DNA of 64,000 nt from Callaeas wilsoni. Its lineage: Eukaryota; Chordata; Aves; Passeriformes; Callaeidae. Position 1 is the stretch's first letter. Each line of letters begins with the position of its first letter. The notes under the pieces were generated by a model. It searched no databases, was not told the DNA's origin, and saw only the letters and a list, made by a program, of their open reading frames with translations. The stretch covers positions 62,001 to 126,000 of the forward strand of contig VWPU01003993.1 of the NCBI GenBank assembly GCA_013398955.1, given 5' to 3'. Below are positions 35,161-48,000 of this stretch, piece by piece. The position numbers and the translations under genes were made by a program.

Positions 35161-37130
35161 CCAGTTCTCTGCTAGGGCCAGCATTTTGCCATCACAAGTT
35201 TAATTCTTTCTCTGCTTCATCTTCATTCCCTCTCTACTCTATCTTCAGCTGGAAATATATTTTCTTTTCATCCTCACCCTAGTGTCCTCACCTTCCTGTG
35301 GGCCATGCATTCCCAAACTCCTTTCCTTCTTGTCTGGTCTCTGCTTCTTTCATCCTCTCCCTCAACAGAGCTGTCCAGCTGCTCTGCTGCCTTGTTTCAG
35401 ATCCACTGGTGAACAATCACTCTCTTTTTTCTCCCTGCTCCAGTCTCTGCCCACAACTACCTTGATCCTCCCTGTACCCCAAATACATTCTTCCTCTCCC
35501 ATTGTCTTCTGTACAGCAGAAGGGATGTACATGTTTGTGGGAAGAGTGTGAGAAACATCCAAGTTCTTTGTCTGTCTCTCTCTGGGAGCTGCCTGGGGAG
35601 GAGAAGAGGTGGCTCCAGGAAGGTGCACCTTTTTGAGTACCAGAGCAACCCTTCCAGCTCGGGGTGGTACCAAGGACCTATCCCAGAAGGGCTCAAAGTT
35701 CTGGTGATTTTGGTTCTTCATGGAGAAACACAAGGAGAAATGTAAGGCATTGTGTTTCCTGTGCCTGTTTATATGTGGCAATGGAGTGATGACCAGTAAA
35801 TCAGTAATGGAGGCCTGGGAGCAGGAATGAAAAGGTTAATTTTAGTGACATCAAAGCTGCTATCTCCAGATGTTGGAGGGCATCAGTGCATCGAAACTGG
35901 AACCAAAAAAGCTACTTGGGTTTAAATCCGAGCTTACCAGTGAATCTTGGTGTGACGATGCTGTGTTTTTACATTAAGAGTGACTTCTCTCCGCTAAACA
36001 AATCTCCATCAGATTTGCACCGGAAACACTGGAGCTGACATAGGCGTTTGTCTGTTACCCATTCTGGTCATGATTTACTACCAAAATCAGGTTAGTATGT
36101 GGGTGAGCCTCCAAAATATTCGTCTACTCACTTGAACTGCAGGTATGATTTATAGGACTGGTCTTTTTTTAGTTCCAGCCTAGGTATAGATCAACCCTGA
36201 ATTAACACTGTGCTGAGATGAATGATATGGTTCATACCTCTTAGAGCTGTTGTTCCAGTTGGCCTGAAGATAAAATAACATCTGTTCATGACAGAGCTTG
36301 AAAAACTATAAGGGAAAAGGAAGTGTCTTCTCGATACATGAATACCGTCTCTTGATTTTTGGGATGTTTGCTGTGAATGCAGTCATATGTAGAAACAGAC
36401 TATAAAGAAAAAAAAAAGGCAAGTAGGAAGAGGCTCAAATTAAAGAATACAAATACCCAAGGGCTGTTAAAAGGCAAATGGCAGAAAGATAAACTTCGGC
36501 AACCCAGTCCGGAAGTGGAAACGTTTTATTGTTTCATACTTGGACAAAGGGCTGAGAACTGAAGGACCCAAAGACAGATCTAACCTGTGGCTGAGGCAGT
36601 GGTAACCATAAGTTATTTAACAAACACACCAGGCAACAACTCTTACATTTTTAATTATTGTTAAAGCTGATCCTGGCAAAAAAGGGCAACTTTTTCAACT
36701 AGCTGTGTAATTATATTGCTACCTACAAGCCTCATCTTGCCCCTATCAAGTCTCCATCAATTATATCTTTAAAAAAAACTGTGTGTGATCTTCTACATTC
36801 CTGTTTCTTCTGCCTTCGGATAAATGGGTATTTTTTCCTGTAATTTGCATCTCACAGTACTTTGCAGTGCTAACCTGCAGTCTTTTATGACTGTCTTGAG
36901 GCCAAAGCATGGAAATGCAGATGATTTGGATGTAGATTTATTGAGTGTGTGCTGGGAGATAATTTGCCTGTGTGAAAACTGCTTTATGGAACGAGCCTCT
37001 GATGCTCAATGAGGAGTGTTTCGAGCAAGACCAGAGGCTGAAGCAGTGTTGTCAGAGGTAATGTATCTGGGAAAGAGCTGCCTATGAAAATTGCATTTGC
37101 AACAAGCCTGTAGCAAAGCACTTAGGACCA
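35161..37130. other. Non-coding DNA, no gene seen
   Basis: There is a pyrimidine-rich stretch at about 35210-35500, overlapping frames up to 139 codons with no domain (35362-35781), and a short basic frame at 36377-36562. Nothing is recognisable as a gene or repeat. Confidence 0.5.
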
Positions 37131-37400
37131 AGGAAGAAACCGTGATTTTAGTAGCCATTAGCTCTTGTTGAATATTTTCTGGCGTGACTTGGGCTCACTC
37201 TGATTGGCGCTTCCAGGTACACAGCGATGCAGAGGCATTTCCTTTGCTGTTCGGCTCTCTCAGCCCGTGGAGAAGGGAACTGCACTCTATTAAAGGATTT
37301 TTCCCCCCTCTTTTACAAGGTTGTTTGTTATCTCGGAATGCAGGCCTGCGCTGGAGCGTGTAATTACAACACCATGTCCTGGGTTAGAAAGAACTCAGAC
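37131..37400. promoter_or_regulatory. Candidate conserved non-coding element
   Basis: This repeat-free block contains 'tagccattagctcttg', CTCTGATTGGCGC (an inverted CCAAT), a run through 'ctattaaaggattttt', and GTGTAATTACAACACC near 37358 carrying a TAATTA word. It looks like regulatory DNA. A 72-codon frame crosses it without domain support. Confidence 0.27.
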
Positions 37401-38739
37401 ACTAAATTGTCCATGTCATCACCTGAATTTGACCATGAAATATAGCACAGAGGGACTGGAAAGGCAGCCTGTAAAGAAGTGAGGACTGAATGGGCATTTT
37501 GGTGCACTGGGCAAATCCAATCTGCTCAATCCATTGCTGCAGTCCCACCGTGGCCATTTAATATTATTACCTGCTTCTTGCCCTTGAAATTGTGCTTCCA
37601 CCTCTCTTTCCATGAGGTGTGTCTGAGTGAAGGAGGTCAGGGTTAGAGAAGATTGCAATAAAACATGACTCATTTTACATGGGTGATCAGAGTCCTATTA
37701 AGTTGCAAAGGAGTTGATTTTTTAAAGAATGTCTTTTTTTCCCTCAATCAATTTTTTTTGTGTGCAGACACTAGGAAGTAGAGGTCAGCTCTACTGTTCA
37801 GAGTGTTCAGAGATACCCCCTAAGCTGGAATAAAACCACTTGTACTCCTTTTTGCAGAAATTCTTTAGTTTATTCACTTGAGCATCTTAATGTTACCACA
37901 AATTTTGAGTTTAAGGCCTTTTCCGTGCTTCCACTCTATGTTGGAGCAGAAAAAACTGTAAGGTCACAGATCTCCAGGACCAGGAAACTGCTCTTGCAGG
38001 GACCTTCTCTGAGCTCAGAAGAGAAAGGTCTGAGGCAGCTGCATCAACCTGGTGACAGATACACGACTGGATTGGGCAAGTGGCTGGACCTGGTATTTCT
38101 CTTCCCTACCTTCAGGTACCACTTGCCATAGTGCAAACAGGAAGAAAGGTTTGCAGAAGGGTATGCATGAGAAATACAAGTCTTGCAGGGAAGTGTTAGC
38201 GCTTAATCAGGCTTGGGGACACAAATTGACCTAGGATGCCAAAGATGATGACAAAAATAAGAGCAGGACAATGACAGAAAGCAGTAGTTGCAGAATATAA
38301 AGACCACTTTCATCTCTCCCTTAGCAGTTATTTTGAATAACTCCACTAAAGAAAGTTTTGGTACTAACATGTGTGTGTGTATATATGTAATATAACATCC
38401 TGTGAGTTGTACCAAAATATTTTTTTGTAAATTCCACTCTTCAACAAGAAATATTTAATGAATTTCAGATGGTTGTACTCCTGGCATGTAATATACCCTG
38501 AGACAACTTTCTGGCACACAATGCCCAGGTATACTCTTCCCTTTGGATTTCCTGCATTATTTACCACACTTATTTTAAGGGATATTTGCATTAATAAGTG
38601 ATTTTTATTTATATATTTACTTTTTATTTAAAAAAAAATTTGAAAAGGCTGTGGTACATAGTTATATTTACTCTCTTTATATACTTCCATGATTAACTTT
38701 AGTACTTGGAATAACAAAAAAAATTGACATCAAAAATTG

Positions 38740-39060
38740 CATTCTCAATGGATCGTTGATAACTGTGTCAAGGTTTTAAAACCACACGACACTCTCTGAA
38801 GTGGCAACGTAGGTTGTGTGACTAAAAATCATTAATGAAGCATTAAAAAACAAGTCAGGAAATGCTAGTGTGGAGGTTGCATCTTTGCTCGCTTATTTGA
38901 CACTGCACAAGGTTTGATAGCTCGCTCTGTCTCCGGATATGAATTGGTGCCTGCAGCATCACTAAAGAAACATGGAGAATCTGTAGAGCCTTTATAAGCA
39001 TCTGCGGAATTCCTATCTGGAGAAGCAAAAGAGATGAAAAGACAGTTGGGAATTGTCTTC
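38740..39060. promoter_or_regulatory. Candidate conserved non-coding element
   Basis: It contains 'gatcgttgataactgtgtcaa', ATCATTAATGAAGCATTAAA (38828-38847) and CpG-bearing words (CTCGCTTATTTGAC, CTCCGGATATG) that stand out in a CpG-poor surround. No repeat match. The call rests on composition only. Confidence 0.27.
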
Positions 39061-42000
39061 TGCAACCTGTGTTTTGAAAGTATGTGATGTTCTGAAGATG
39101 TGTGTGTTCCAGAGATTTCTGCCGTTAAAATCTAATTACGGTTTGTTCTTGCCTATGATGCAAAAGGTTGTGATTTATCCTGGCACCCATAAGGATCATT
39201 TTCACTGAAGCACTGTAGTAAAAAACAAGGTGCTGAAAAGGTAATGCTGACATGCCCAAATCTCATGGGAATGCTGCAAAAGAAATGTCCTGCCTATTGA
39301 AACTCACCTTTCCCTAAGGAAAATAAATAAAGGAGTGTTGTGATATAGACCAGTCTACCTGCTTCTAAGGAGAAAGTCTTTCTCTCTCTTTAGTACAGAG
39401 GTAAGTAAATCATCTCTAGTTCCCCACCTCTTTCTTGGCTCCTTTCAAAAGCTGAACAAATTGACATGGAAGAGGATTTCTAGGCTCCCCAAACAGTTGT
39501 TATACTTCCACATAAACTCTGCATTCTTAGAAATACCTGTGAAATTTTATTTTTTTTTTCCTTCTAAACCATTTGACAAAGCCATCAGCTCGCAGTGATT
39601 TAAATCACTGGAACTTTTCAGATTGCTCTGAAACTTCTGCCCTACAGGTTGCACTTCTTGTCATTACATTCATTTCCCATAGAAGGACCTCTGCAATAGG
39701 AATTTTCCCGTTGTTTTCCATGATAAAAACATGCATAGAACTCATCTTCGCACATTATAGTTCATGCCTTCCCCTACTCACTTGTTCTTCTCCTGGGGTT
39801 TATACTCTCACTAGCGCCGAGGGAATCATGCAGTGAAATAGAAAAGGTGGGAAAAGAGTGCCAGCACATCTGCTCTGCTGGGGGTCTCCTAATCCCTTCT
39901 TGGGTGTTGTACACAAGAAAGACTGAAAGCATGCTGCTGTCCTCCAGGTGTTCTGCACTTGATGCTGGCACACAACCCTTAACTGTACTTTTGGATTAAC
40001 AAAGTGAGAGGTATTACAAGAAAAGGGCCATGCAGTATCCTTGAGGAAAAAGTGTATCTGGAGCAGTTATAATTGTCTGTCTGCTTCCAAACCATTCCCC
40101 TTGAGGTAGCAGTCCCATTTAACGGTCTCAGAAGTCTCAGCAGCACATGCAAATCAAAATGGTCCACAGTTTTGGTGGACCTGCAATAGCCAAACCTAAA
40201 TATAATTCCCCTGCAAACATTAAAAAGCCTCACTAGAACTGGAGATAAACTTTCTGTTTTAAAAGAGTTAAAACGTCTCACTTGCCCTGTCTAGCCTTCA
40301 TGGGGCTACTTGCCTAAATAGATTTTGCATTCTGAGGTCTTCATTGTGTTTGCTTATAATTTTTAAGTTGACCGAGTCCTGAAAACTCATTTCCAATTTC
40401 TTCTAAGGAAAATTTCTTAAGAAATAAGTCTATGGAAATAGCAGTCTCACTGTTCTCCCTTTTCACAGATAATTACATGGTCTGTATACATTCCTTCACT
40501 TTCCAGTCTGCATTACCAGAACCATTTTAAAACAGCCAGAACCAAAGAAGTTTTATAAGTGCTGAGGAAAATTTCAAAATTATTTTAATTTCATCTGACC
40601 TTTACACTGAATAATTGTTGCTTTTAATAATGGTCACCTAAATATTAATTACTGTTACAATGCTTTCATTTGTTTATTTTCCATGTATAAACTGTTTCAG
40701 AACTCAGGGATTTTTTCCCTATAAAAATAAGCCAACATGTGGCCATACTTATTAATCAACATTGTCAGCACAAAACCTCTTTTCCTGCCCACACAAAAGT
40801 GAAACAGTGACTGACCACAAAAAAAAAAGAAAAAAGAAAAAAAAAAGAGAAGAGAAAATTGCAATAATTGAAGAAAAAACACAGTAATAGAATTATAATG
40901 GACACAGAAGGGAAGTTGCAGTGGCTGAGATGCGAAACTATTTTAAGAAAAATGAGTACAGTACTCAGAATCAAACCAAAGAGTTACTCATGTACAGAAA
41001 ACACCACGCGTGTGTTTGAGATCAGATCTTCTCAGCACTTGCTGTGGCCTGTTTTTCAAGTGGGGACATTGTGTTCAGGGTCCTTCAGGTCCAAGTCTTT
41101 TGCTGGGTTTGTAAATACAAGGATGAAACTTAAATTCAGCATGAATAAGAAAACAAAATCCGAGCAAGAAACAAGAACAAGAAAAACCATATGACGGTTA
41201 CTGCAGACTTGGAAGAGAAGATGATGGAGCTGACTGCAGACCAAACAAAGAAAAGAAGGAGTGAGAAATTACTAGGCAAAAAAGTTTACAGAAGACAAAT
41301 CTACAAAAATCAAAATGCAAAAGCTGGTTGTGTCTTTTACTGCATTCTCGAGAATTAAAAAAACTCAAGGAAATTATTGAGCAGGGAAACCAGTTCATCT
41401 ATTGCTTTCATAAATAGAGACCTGGAATGTTTCATGCCTGCCAGGTACACCAGTCAAGCATGCCACTATGCTAAAATGAACTGTAGAGGGAAAAGAAATT
41501 AAAGGAAAAAAGAAAGAAAAAGCTGGACTGAAAAATAAACATCAAATGAGGGGGGGGAAGTATTACAGTTCAAGAAATACAAAAAATACAGAAATGAATG
41601 TAGTGTAACTTCCTTATGCATGGAGACAATAATTGAACTGAAAAGAACGCTTGTCTGAAGCGTTTTGAACATCAAAATACCTGGTTTTCCCATTACAGCA
41701 CCTTTTCTTATTTGATGATTTCCATGTTGTGCTTGCTGGTTTTTCCATGTGTTATGTTTGCTGTTTGTCCCGTTGTGCTGTTCTCTTATGGCATGCAATT
41801 TTCTGTTTAACTCAGTAAAATAAACCATCGTAGTTCCAGTGGTCAGGAAAGCTGCTTAAAATACTGGTGCCCTGGGGTACAGCAATACTGTGTTTGACTT
41901 CCCCTGGTTTTGCTGACACAGTTTTGGAGAGGTATTACATGATTGTGAGGATGGCTAACCGCTCTACAATTGTGCAGTATATTTTTTTACGGATTTGACA

Positions 42001-45000
42001 ATATTCCACAGGCAGCAGGCGCTGTAGTCCTGTCCTCCCAGCATGAAGTTTTGCTCTGGGATGGAAAATCTGATTTTTACACCTTCCTTACATGTGCTTT
42101 GAGAGAGTAAAGCCTTCCCTACAGAGGATGCCTGACTTTGCTAGTCTACTGCCATGAAAGATTTATCTTGTCTCTGCTGCTCACAGCCAGACTGACTTCT
42201 GACTCTCCTGAATGTCAGAAGGAAACACAGTTCAAAACTTTATTGCTGCTCTTGCCAGAACACAATATTTTCAAAGAACTCCTGTAACAAATCTATGGAG
42301 TACTTTGAATTCCTCTGGTTTATAATATAAAGAGCCATAAGGAAAAAAAACTACCTCCTCATTCTGCATCTTCCAAGGAGGACGTTAAAGTGACAGATTT
42401 AAAGGACATTTACAACTCCATTGAGCCAGGAGGACTTGATTGCATTTTTCCACATAGGAAGGAGGTGTTGGGTATGTGTGTGTTCTGGGATGATATGTGG
42501 CTGCTGCTGCCTTTCCAGATGGCCTGTGATGTCATTGCTAAAAATCCTGAAATCCCCTGCATTAGGAAATTTTTTTCTTGGCCTTCTGACATGATTTTAA
42601 ATGACCTTAGCGTAAATTTAAGGGACTAAGGAGGTGGGACAGTAAACAGAAGGTGACAGGAGCAAAGAGAATTCATGTCCCTGAATGGGGCAAAATGGTG
42701 AAGTTAGCTTGTCTATATAACTATTTTGAAAATCTCCACCTACTGACTGAATAACATTGGACCAGTTCCACAGGAGGAGTCCTCTCTCTTTTGAGAATAG
42801 CTGTATTTCTTAAGGAAGATGAGACTGGGGCCACCGAAGATGAAGCACACGGGCTGGGACCATGTGGTCCACACCTGGAGGGTGTCAGGAGTGACACACA
42901 CTTCTGGTCCTCAGGGGGAGAAGAAGAGGTGTCAGCAGATCTGCACCTCTCTGCTCATCATCCTGCCAAGGCAAGCTGAGGATGGAAGCAGCAGATAGGG
43001 CTGGCAAAAGGCACCTGTTCCCAGAAACAGTCTGAGCAGCTCAGCTGGCAAAGCACAACAGATGGCAAAATGCTCCTGTGCTGCTGCTGCGTTGGCTGAC
43101 CGGACGGGCTTTCTTTGTCCCCATGGGAGAGGGGGAGAGGGGTGTCTGTCTGCCAAAAGACAAGTCTTGTTTGCAGGGCATGGGGAGAAACCTTGGCAGA
43201 TATTCCTGCACTGTGGATGAATAGAAATCTCCATCCTGGGGGGCTCCAGCTCCAAACCTGCCCCAAGCAGCTGAACTCATTGCTTAGGGAGCAAGCAGTG
43301 ATGCAGAAAGTATACTGGGATGCAATAAATAAATACCCTGCTCCCTGCTCCTCTCCTTTTGTGTCCTCTCAGGCAGTCAGGAGCCTTGGAGGAGAACTTC
43401 TGCAGCTCCCATCAGCTTGGTGGCTGCACCTTTACCTGCCAGAGCACAGAAATGCCAGTGGTCTTGGCCAGAGATCTAGATTACACATTTTAACAGCAAG
43501 GTCTCGTTTCTGTTCCTTAAACCCATCTGAAAATGAAAATCATTTAAAGTGCAGACACAAGGGACTTTTGTTTTCCCATGAAATGTACCTGCCCAGTATC
43601 TGATGAGGACAACATACGGAGCACAGCTAATGAGGCCAGACAGCATGAAATTGAATCCTGAATTGAGTCTTGAGTTTTGTGGGATCCTTGTACTATTTTC
43701 AATAGGATTTTTTATTTTGTGTGTGTGTATTTGGAAGAACAACAGAGGTGCTGAACAGTGCCAAGAAATTTTTGTTTGCAAATATTCTTAATCGAAAAAT
43801 AATTCTTATTTTTACTGTCATTGTTGCAAATGTCCTGTATATCTTCAATTACATCTAGATCTTGCTCACAGCTGCACAGAAATTGATAGGATCACTGCAC
43901 AAACTGAAACCTATTGTATCCACCAGAAGAATGCATCTTATGAAAAATTCATTTTTCTCATGAGAATCTAACAGGTGCAGGAAAGCATTAAAGAATATGC
44001 CACAGACACGCAGCTCTAGACATGATATGTGAGTTTTTACTGAGAGTATGGGAGTTCGATTTATAAAATCACAGAGTTATCAGCAAAGCTGTTGAACAAG
44101 CAAAACTTTCCAAGAGTTTTTACTGAAGAGAGGAGTAAGAGAAAAGTACCCAAAACAGTGCCAAATGCACAAACCTGTTCTACAACAGAACTTAAGGAAT
44201 GCAAGTAAATGGTAGGACATGAAATGGTGTTTAAAACCAGAGATACAATGCATGATATAAGCATCTGGGAATGAGATAGTGAGAAGGGAACAGAAGAGCT
44301 TATTGCAGTGTTATGTATCAATGGTTGCAAAGGGAGAGATTAACCAGGAGAAGAAAATGTCTTTGTTCTCAATCAAAAGAATTGAGTGCCAGTATTAGAA
44401 GAAGGGTTTATCCAGTATGTGAAGATGCTGACTCAAAAGGCCATGGTTCCTGCAAAATTTTTCACTGTAGTTAATCACCATGCTCCCCACATGTGTTGTG
44501 TGAATGCTTGCTTTCAGAGAGTTCCAGAGCTGAGGATATTCCACTGGCCTCCACAGCAGCCTCCAGCCTTTCAGGAAGTTCACAAACCTTCTTTTTGCCC
44601 TGGCAGTGAAAATCAGGACTTGAGTTCCAGGCTGAAAGCATGGAATCTGTCATCCCCTAAACCAAGAGGTGAAGAATACAGTTATCTTCAACCATGATAG
44701 TTGTTTGGACTCCCTTTGTAGTCTAAGAAAGAAAAGGTTTATCTCATCCAAAATAGGTCATGAAGAGCACCAGAGCTGATGGTAACCAGCCCATGTGGAG
44801 GTAACTGCATTATATGGGTTAGGTGAAGTGCAATCTATGCCAGGTTTCTACTGTTAAGAGACTGAAACAGAGAGCACCCGAGAGGTACTTCCAAACCAAA
44901 CCACACTTTTTTACTGATGCCTGTTCCTCAAATAAATAAAATTTAGGAATGGTGACCTTATAAGGCCTATTTATTGGCAGGGTTGATTGAATAAGTTGGG

Positions 45001-48000
45001 GAAGAGATGCACACCTCTGAATAACTGACAAAGTGTCACATGTAGACCTGTATTCCCATACCTCCATATTTTATCCTCCTGATACATTTCTATGGGTGCT
45101 TTACGTAACAGGCTGGGGACGGCATCCTGTGACAGGGAAACGGAGTGCAGAGGGGCACAAACTGAGAGAGAAGTTCTTGGTGATGCTTTCTGCTGTGTGG
45201 TTTTTCATGATTGTGGCTCTGTTTTCACTGTGACTCTGTGACTTCAGGTCTCACCCTGCTGAGGAATCCTTGACGAGCACTTTCACACAGGAGCTGGGAC
45301 AGGCACTCCTCTAAACTTAAAGGAGCCTCAAAGCATCAACAGCAAAACTGTGGATTTCATGAGAGACAGGGAGCCCGCTGACTGCAGGGCACCTTGCCAA
45401 CAACTTTCAGGACTCAGAAAATCCATCTGACATACCTGCAAGAACACCGTAGTCCTACTGCCTCACAAGTAAATCTGTTTTGTACATTCTGAATGAAAAA
45501 AGGCTTCACTCCCCATGCCTTTGCTTTCCTCTTGAGACTACACAATATGATCATGCATGAGCAAAGATTCAATAATTGCTTGACCAAGGAATAGAACACA
45601 TTTAAATAAAATCTTTAAAGAATTACCCATAAAATCTTACCATACACCTCTGATAATATCTTTAAACATGGTCTCAAAATGTGAGATATTCCGTACCTCC
45701 TAATCAGGGTAGACACTTACCCCTGCAGAGTATAAACCACACATTGAAGGTACTGAAATTGCACCCATTACCTAGATTTTGATGAGGTTTTTTGATCACA
45801 TGCAAAGTGAAGGACCAGAAGGACTGACCTCTCATGCTTCACTGAGCTGTCTCTGATTCTTGAGTACACTGCTGGAAGATAGGGTGATGTTTGCTGCTGC
45901 TGGTGGCTGGAAATGAGGGGGAAGACAACATTTTTTTGCATGAAATTCCTGCCTGTGTTGAGATCAGATGCATTTGTTGATAAGGTTCTGGTAAAGAATT
46001 GAGAATCTGTTCCAAATTAGAAGAAAAACTTCACTCCCCAGAAAGTCATATGAGAGCAGAGAGGAGGGGTTGCATACGGGATCAGTGTGTCCATCCCTGT
46101 GTAGATAATGAATGAGAAACCGGCACAGTTGTATACACAGAAAGAAAAACACTTAAGTCTGTGATGAAAGGCCAGATGAAAAAGGAAAGTGTTATAATTC
46201 AACGGAATATAAAAGACAGCAGTGGGCCATCCTTTCTTCTAAGGAGACAGGTTACTATATCACTTTCCTGAAACCACAGCAGGAATGATGGATTAGTTGG
46301 AGGGGAAAATTGGTGCCTGAGGCACTTCTGACTTCAGTGTTTCAAGTTGTCCATAATCCCTCGTAGCCTTCACCTAAACATGAAACCCTGTAACAAGCAT
46401 AGGGAATTACTGAGGGCAAGAAGTGGTCTCCAGAGTTATTTCCTGAAACCCAGTCTTGATAGAAAGTACCAGGTTTCAGGTGCATGCCAGACCCTTTGTG
46501 TTCATAGCACCTTTGAAAAGGGGATGCCTCTGGGCTGGACCCAAGCCCAGATAAAGAGCTGATCTTTGTTTTAAACGGCAAGTGAGCCTGGTGAAATTCA
46601 TCTCTGATGAAGGTTTGCCCCATTCTGGATATATAAAAAATGTTTCACACTTGTTTTACAGTCTCCTTGGTTGAACAAAGCTTCAAGAAATCCTGAATTA
46701 ACACCTTCTAACCTGCATATGCAGAAGAGGGGCAGCAGAACTGGAGACAAGAAGTCTGACCATTTACCAAGACATGGGAGGACAGGCTACAACCTATAAC
46801 TGAAACCTGCACTGCTTTTGCTGCATATAGCATGGAAAGGGTCAGCCAGCAGAGACAAAAGCAAGGTGAGGGAAGGGTGCTTTAATGTTTTGCAAGAAAC
46901 AGATTTCAGTGTGCTGCATCTGTCTTGTTCTGCTCCACACCACCTCAGTTTGTGAAAGGAAAGCAAGACTTTTCCATTTGCACAATTGTCAAGAAAACAC
47001 AGAAGCAGGACTTGACCATATCTGAGTGGGAGACACCCATAGGAGTCAGCAGCCAGCTTGGAAAGGTAAATTACCTCCTTCAGTCCAGCAAAATAATACC
47101 TTACATTAAATATGGGTATTTAAACGTCATGATTGTCAGTGATATCATTACTCATGTGAAAAGAAGACAGAGAGTTGCAGAACTGCACAGTTTACTGAGC
47201 CATTAGTTGGTGGCTTTTGGGAGGTACTGCATCTTATGTTTCTACCCCTAGTCAAAAAGGAGCCAAGGTCAAGAGCCCCTGGGCATATCCAGTGAAAGCT
47301 GAGCTGATGGGATCCCAGAGAGCACACGTCATACCCTAAATCTCTATAAAATCTGCTGTGAGCTGCTCTTATTTAGGTGCATGCTTAGGATTTATTTCAG
47401 TAGGTGGGGCTTGGAAGGACACCACATCCCCTTCTCATCTGGTTCCTGGGACACCACTGGCAACAACCTAAATTGTGTGGCAAGAAATGTTGGCTGTAAT
47501 CTGGCTACAAGTTACCAAGGCTGAACCTGCCTGAGCATGGCACCCGCTGTGCCTCCAGCTTTGTGGGCTGGGTGGATTGAAGCATCATAAGAAAATGCAA
47601 GCTGGCCTGTCTCAGGCCAAGGAAGAAATTAGCAATGAGCTATGGAAGGATATGTTTTCTGGGGAATGTAATTTAAGATCACATGGCCAGAAATTGTGCA
47701 AACTATTGCAATGACTTCTGGAATATATCCCTAAATTTGGCTCTTCATATGCTTTACAAAAGAAAAGGTTCAAGGTTTTAAGTAATAAAACATTTGTCTT
47801 CAAATAAATAGCTGCAAGAAAAAGGATCAAAAGGAACTATTAAAACAGGAGATAGAGGAAAAGGTATTTTCTTTGCAACTTTTAGCATTTTCACATTTAA
47901 ATATAATGGATAATGATTCCCTTCTTAGGGCTTCTTACATGTCCTTTCTTTCTCTTCTTTTTAATCTTGAATACCAATGTACTTTCAGCAGCAGTAAAGG

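Noticed and set aside
40818..40858. Possible poly(A) tail of a processed pseudogene
   Set aside because: No retrotransposed coding body is recognisable next to it, and G residues interrupt the run.
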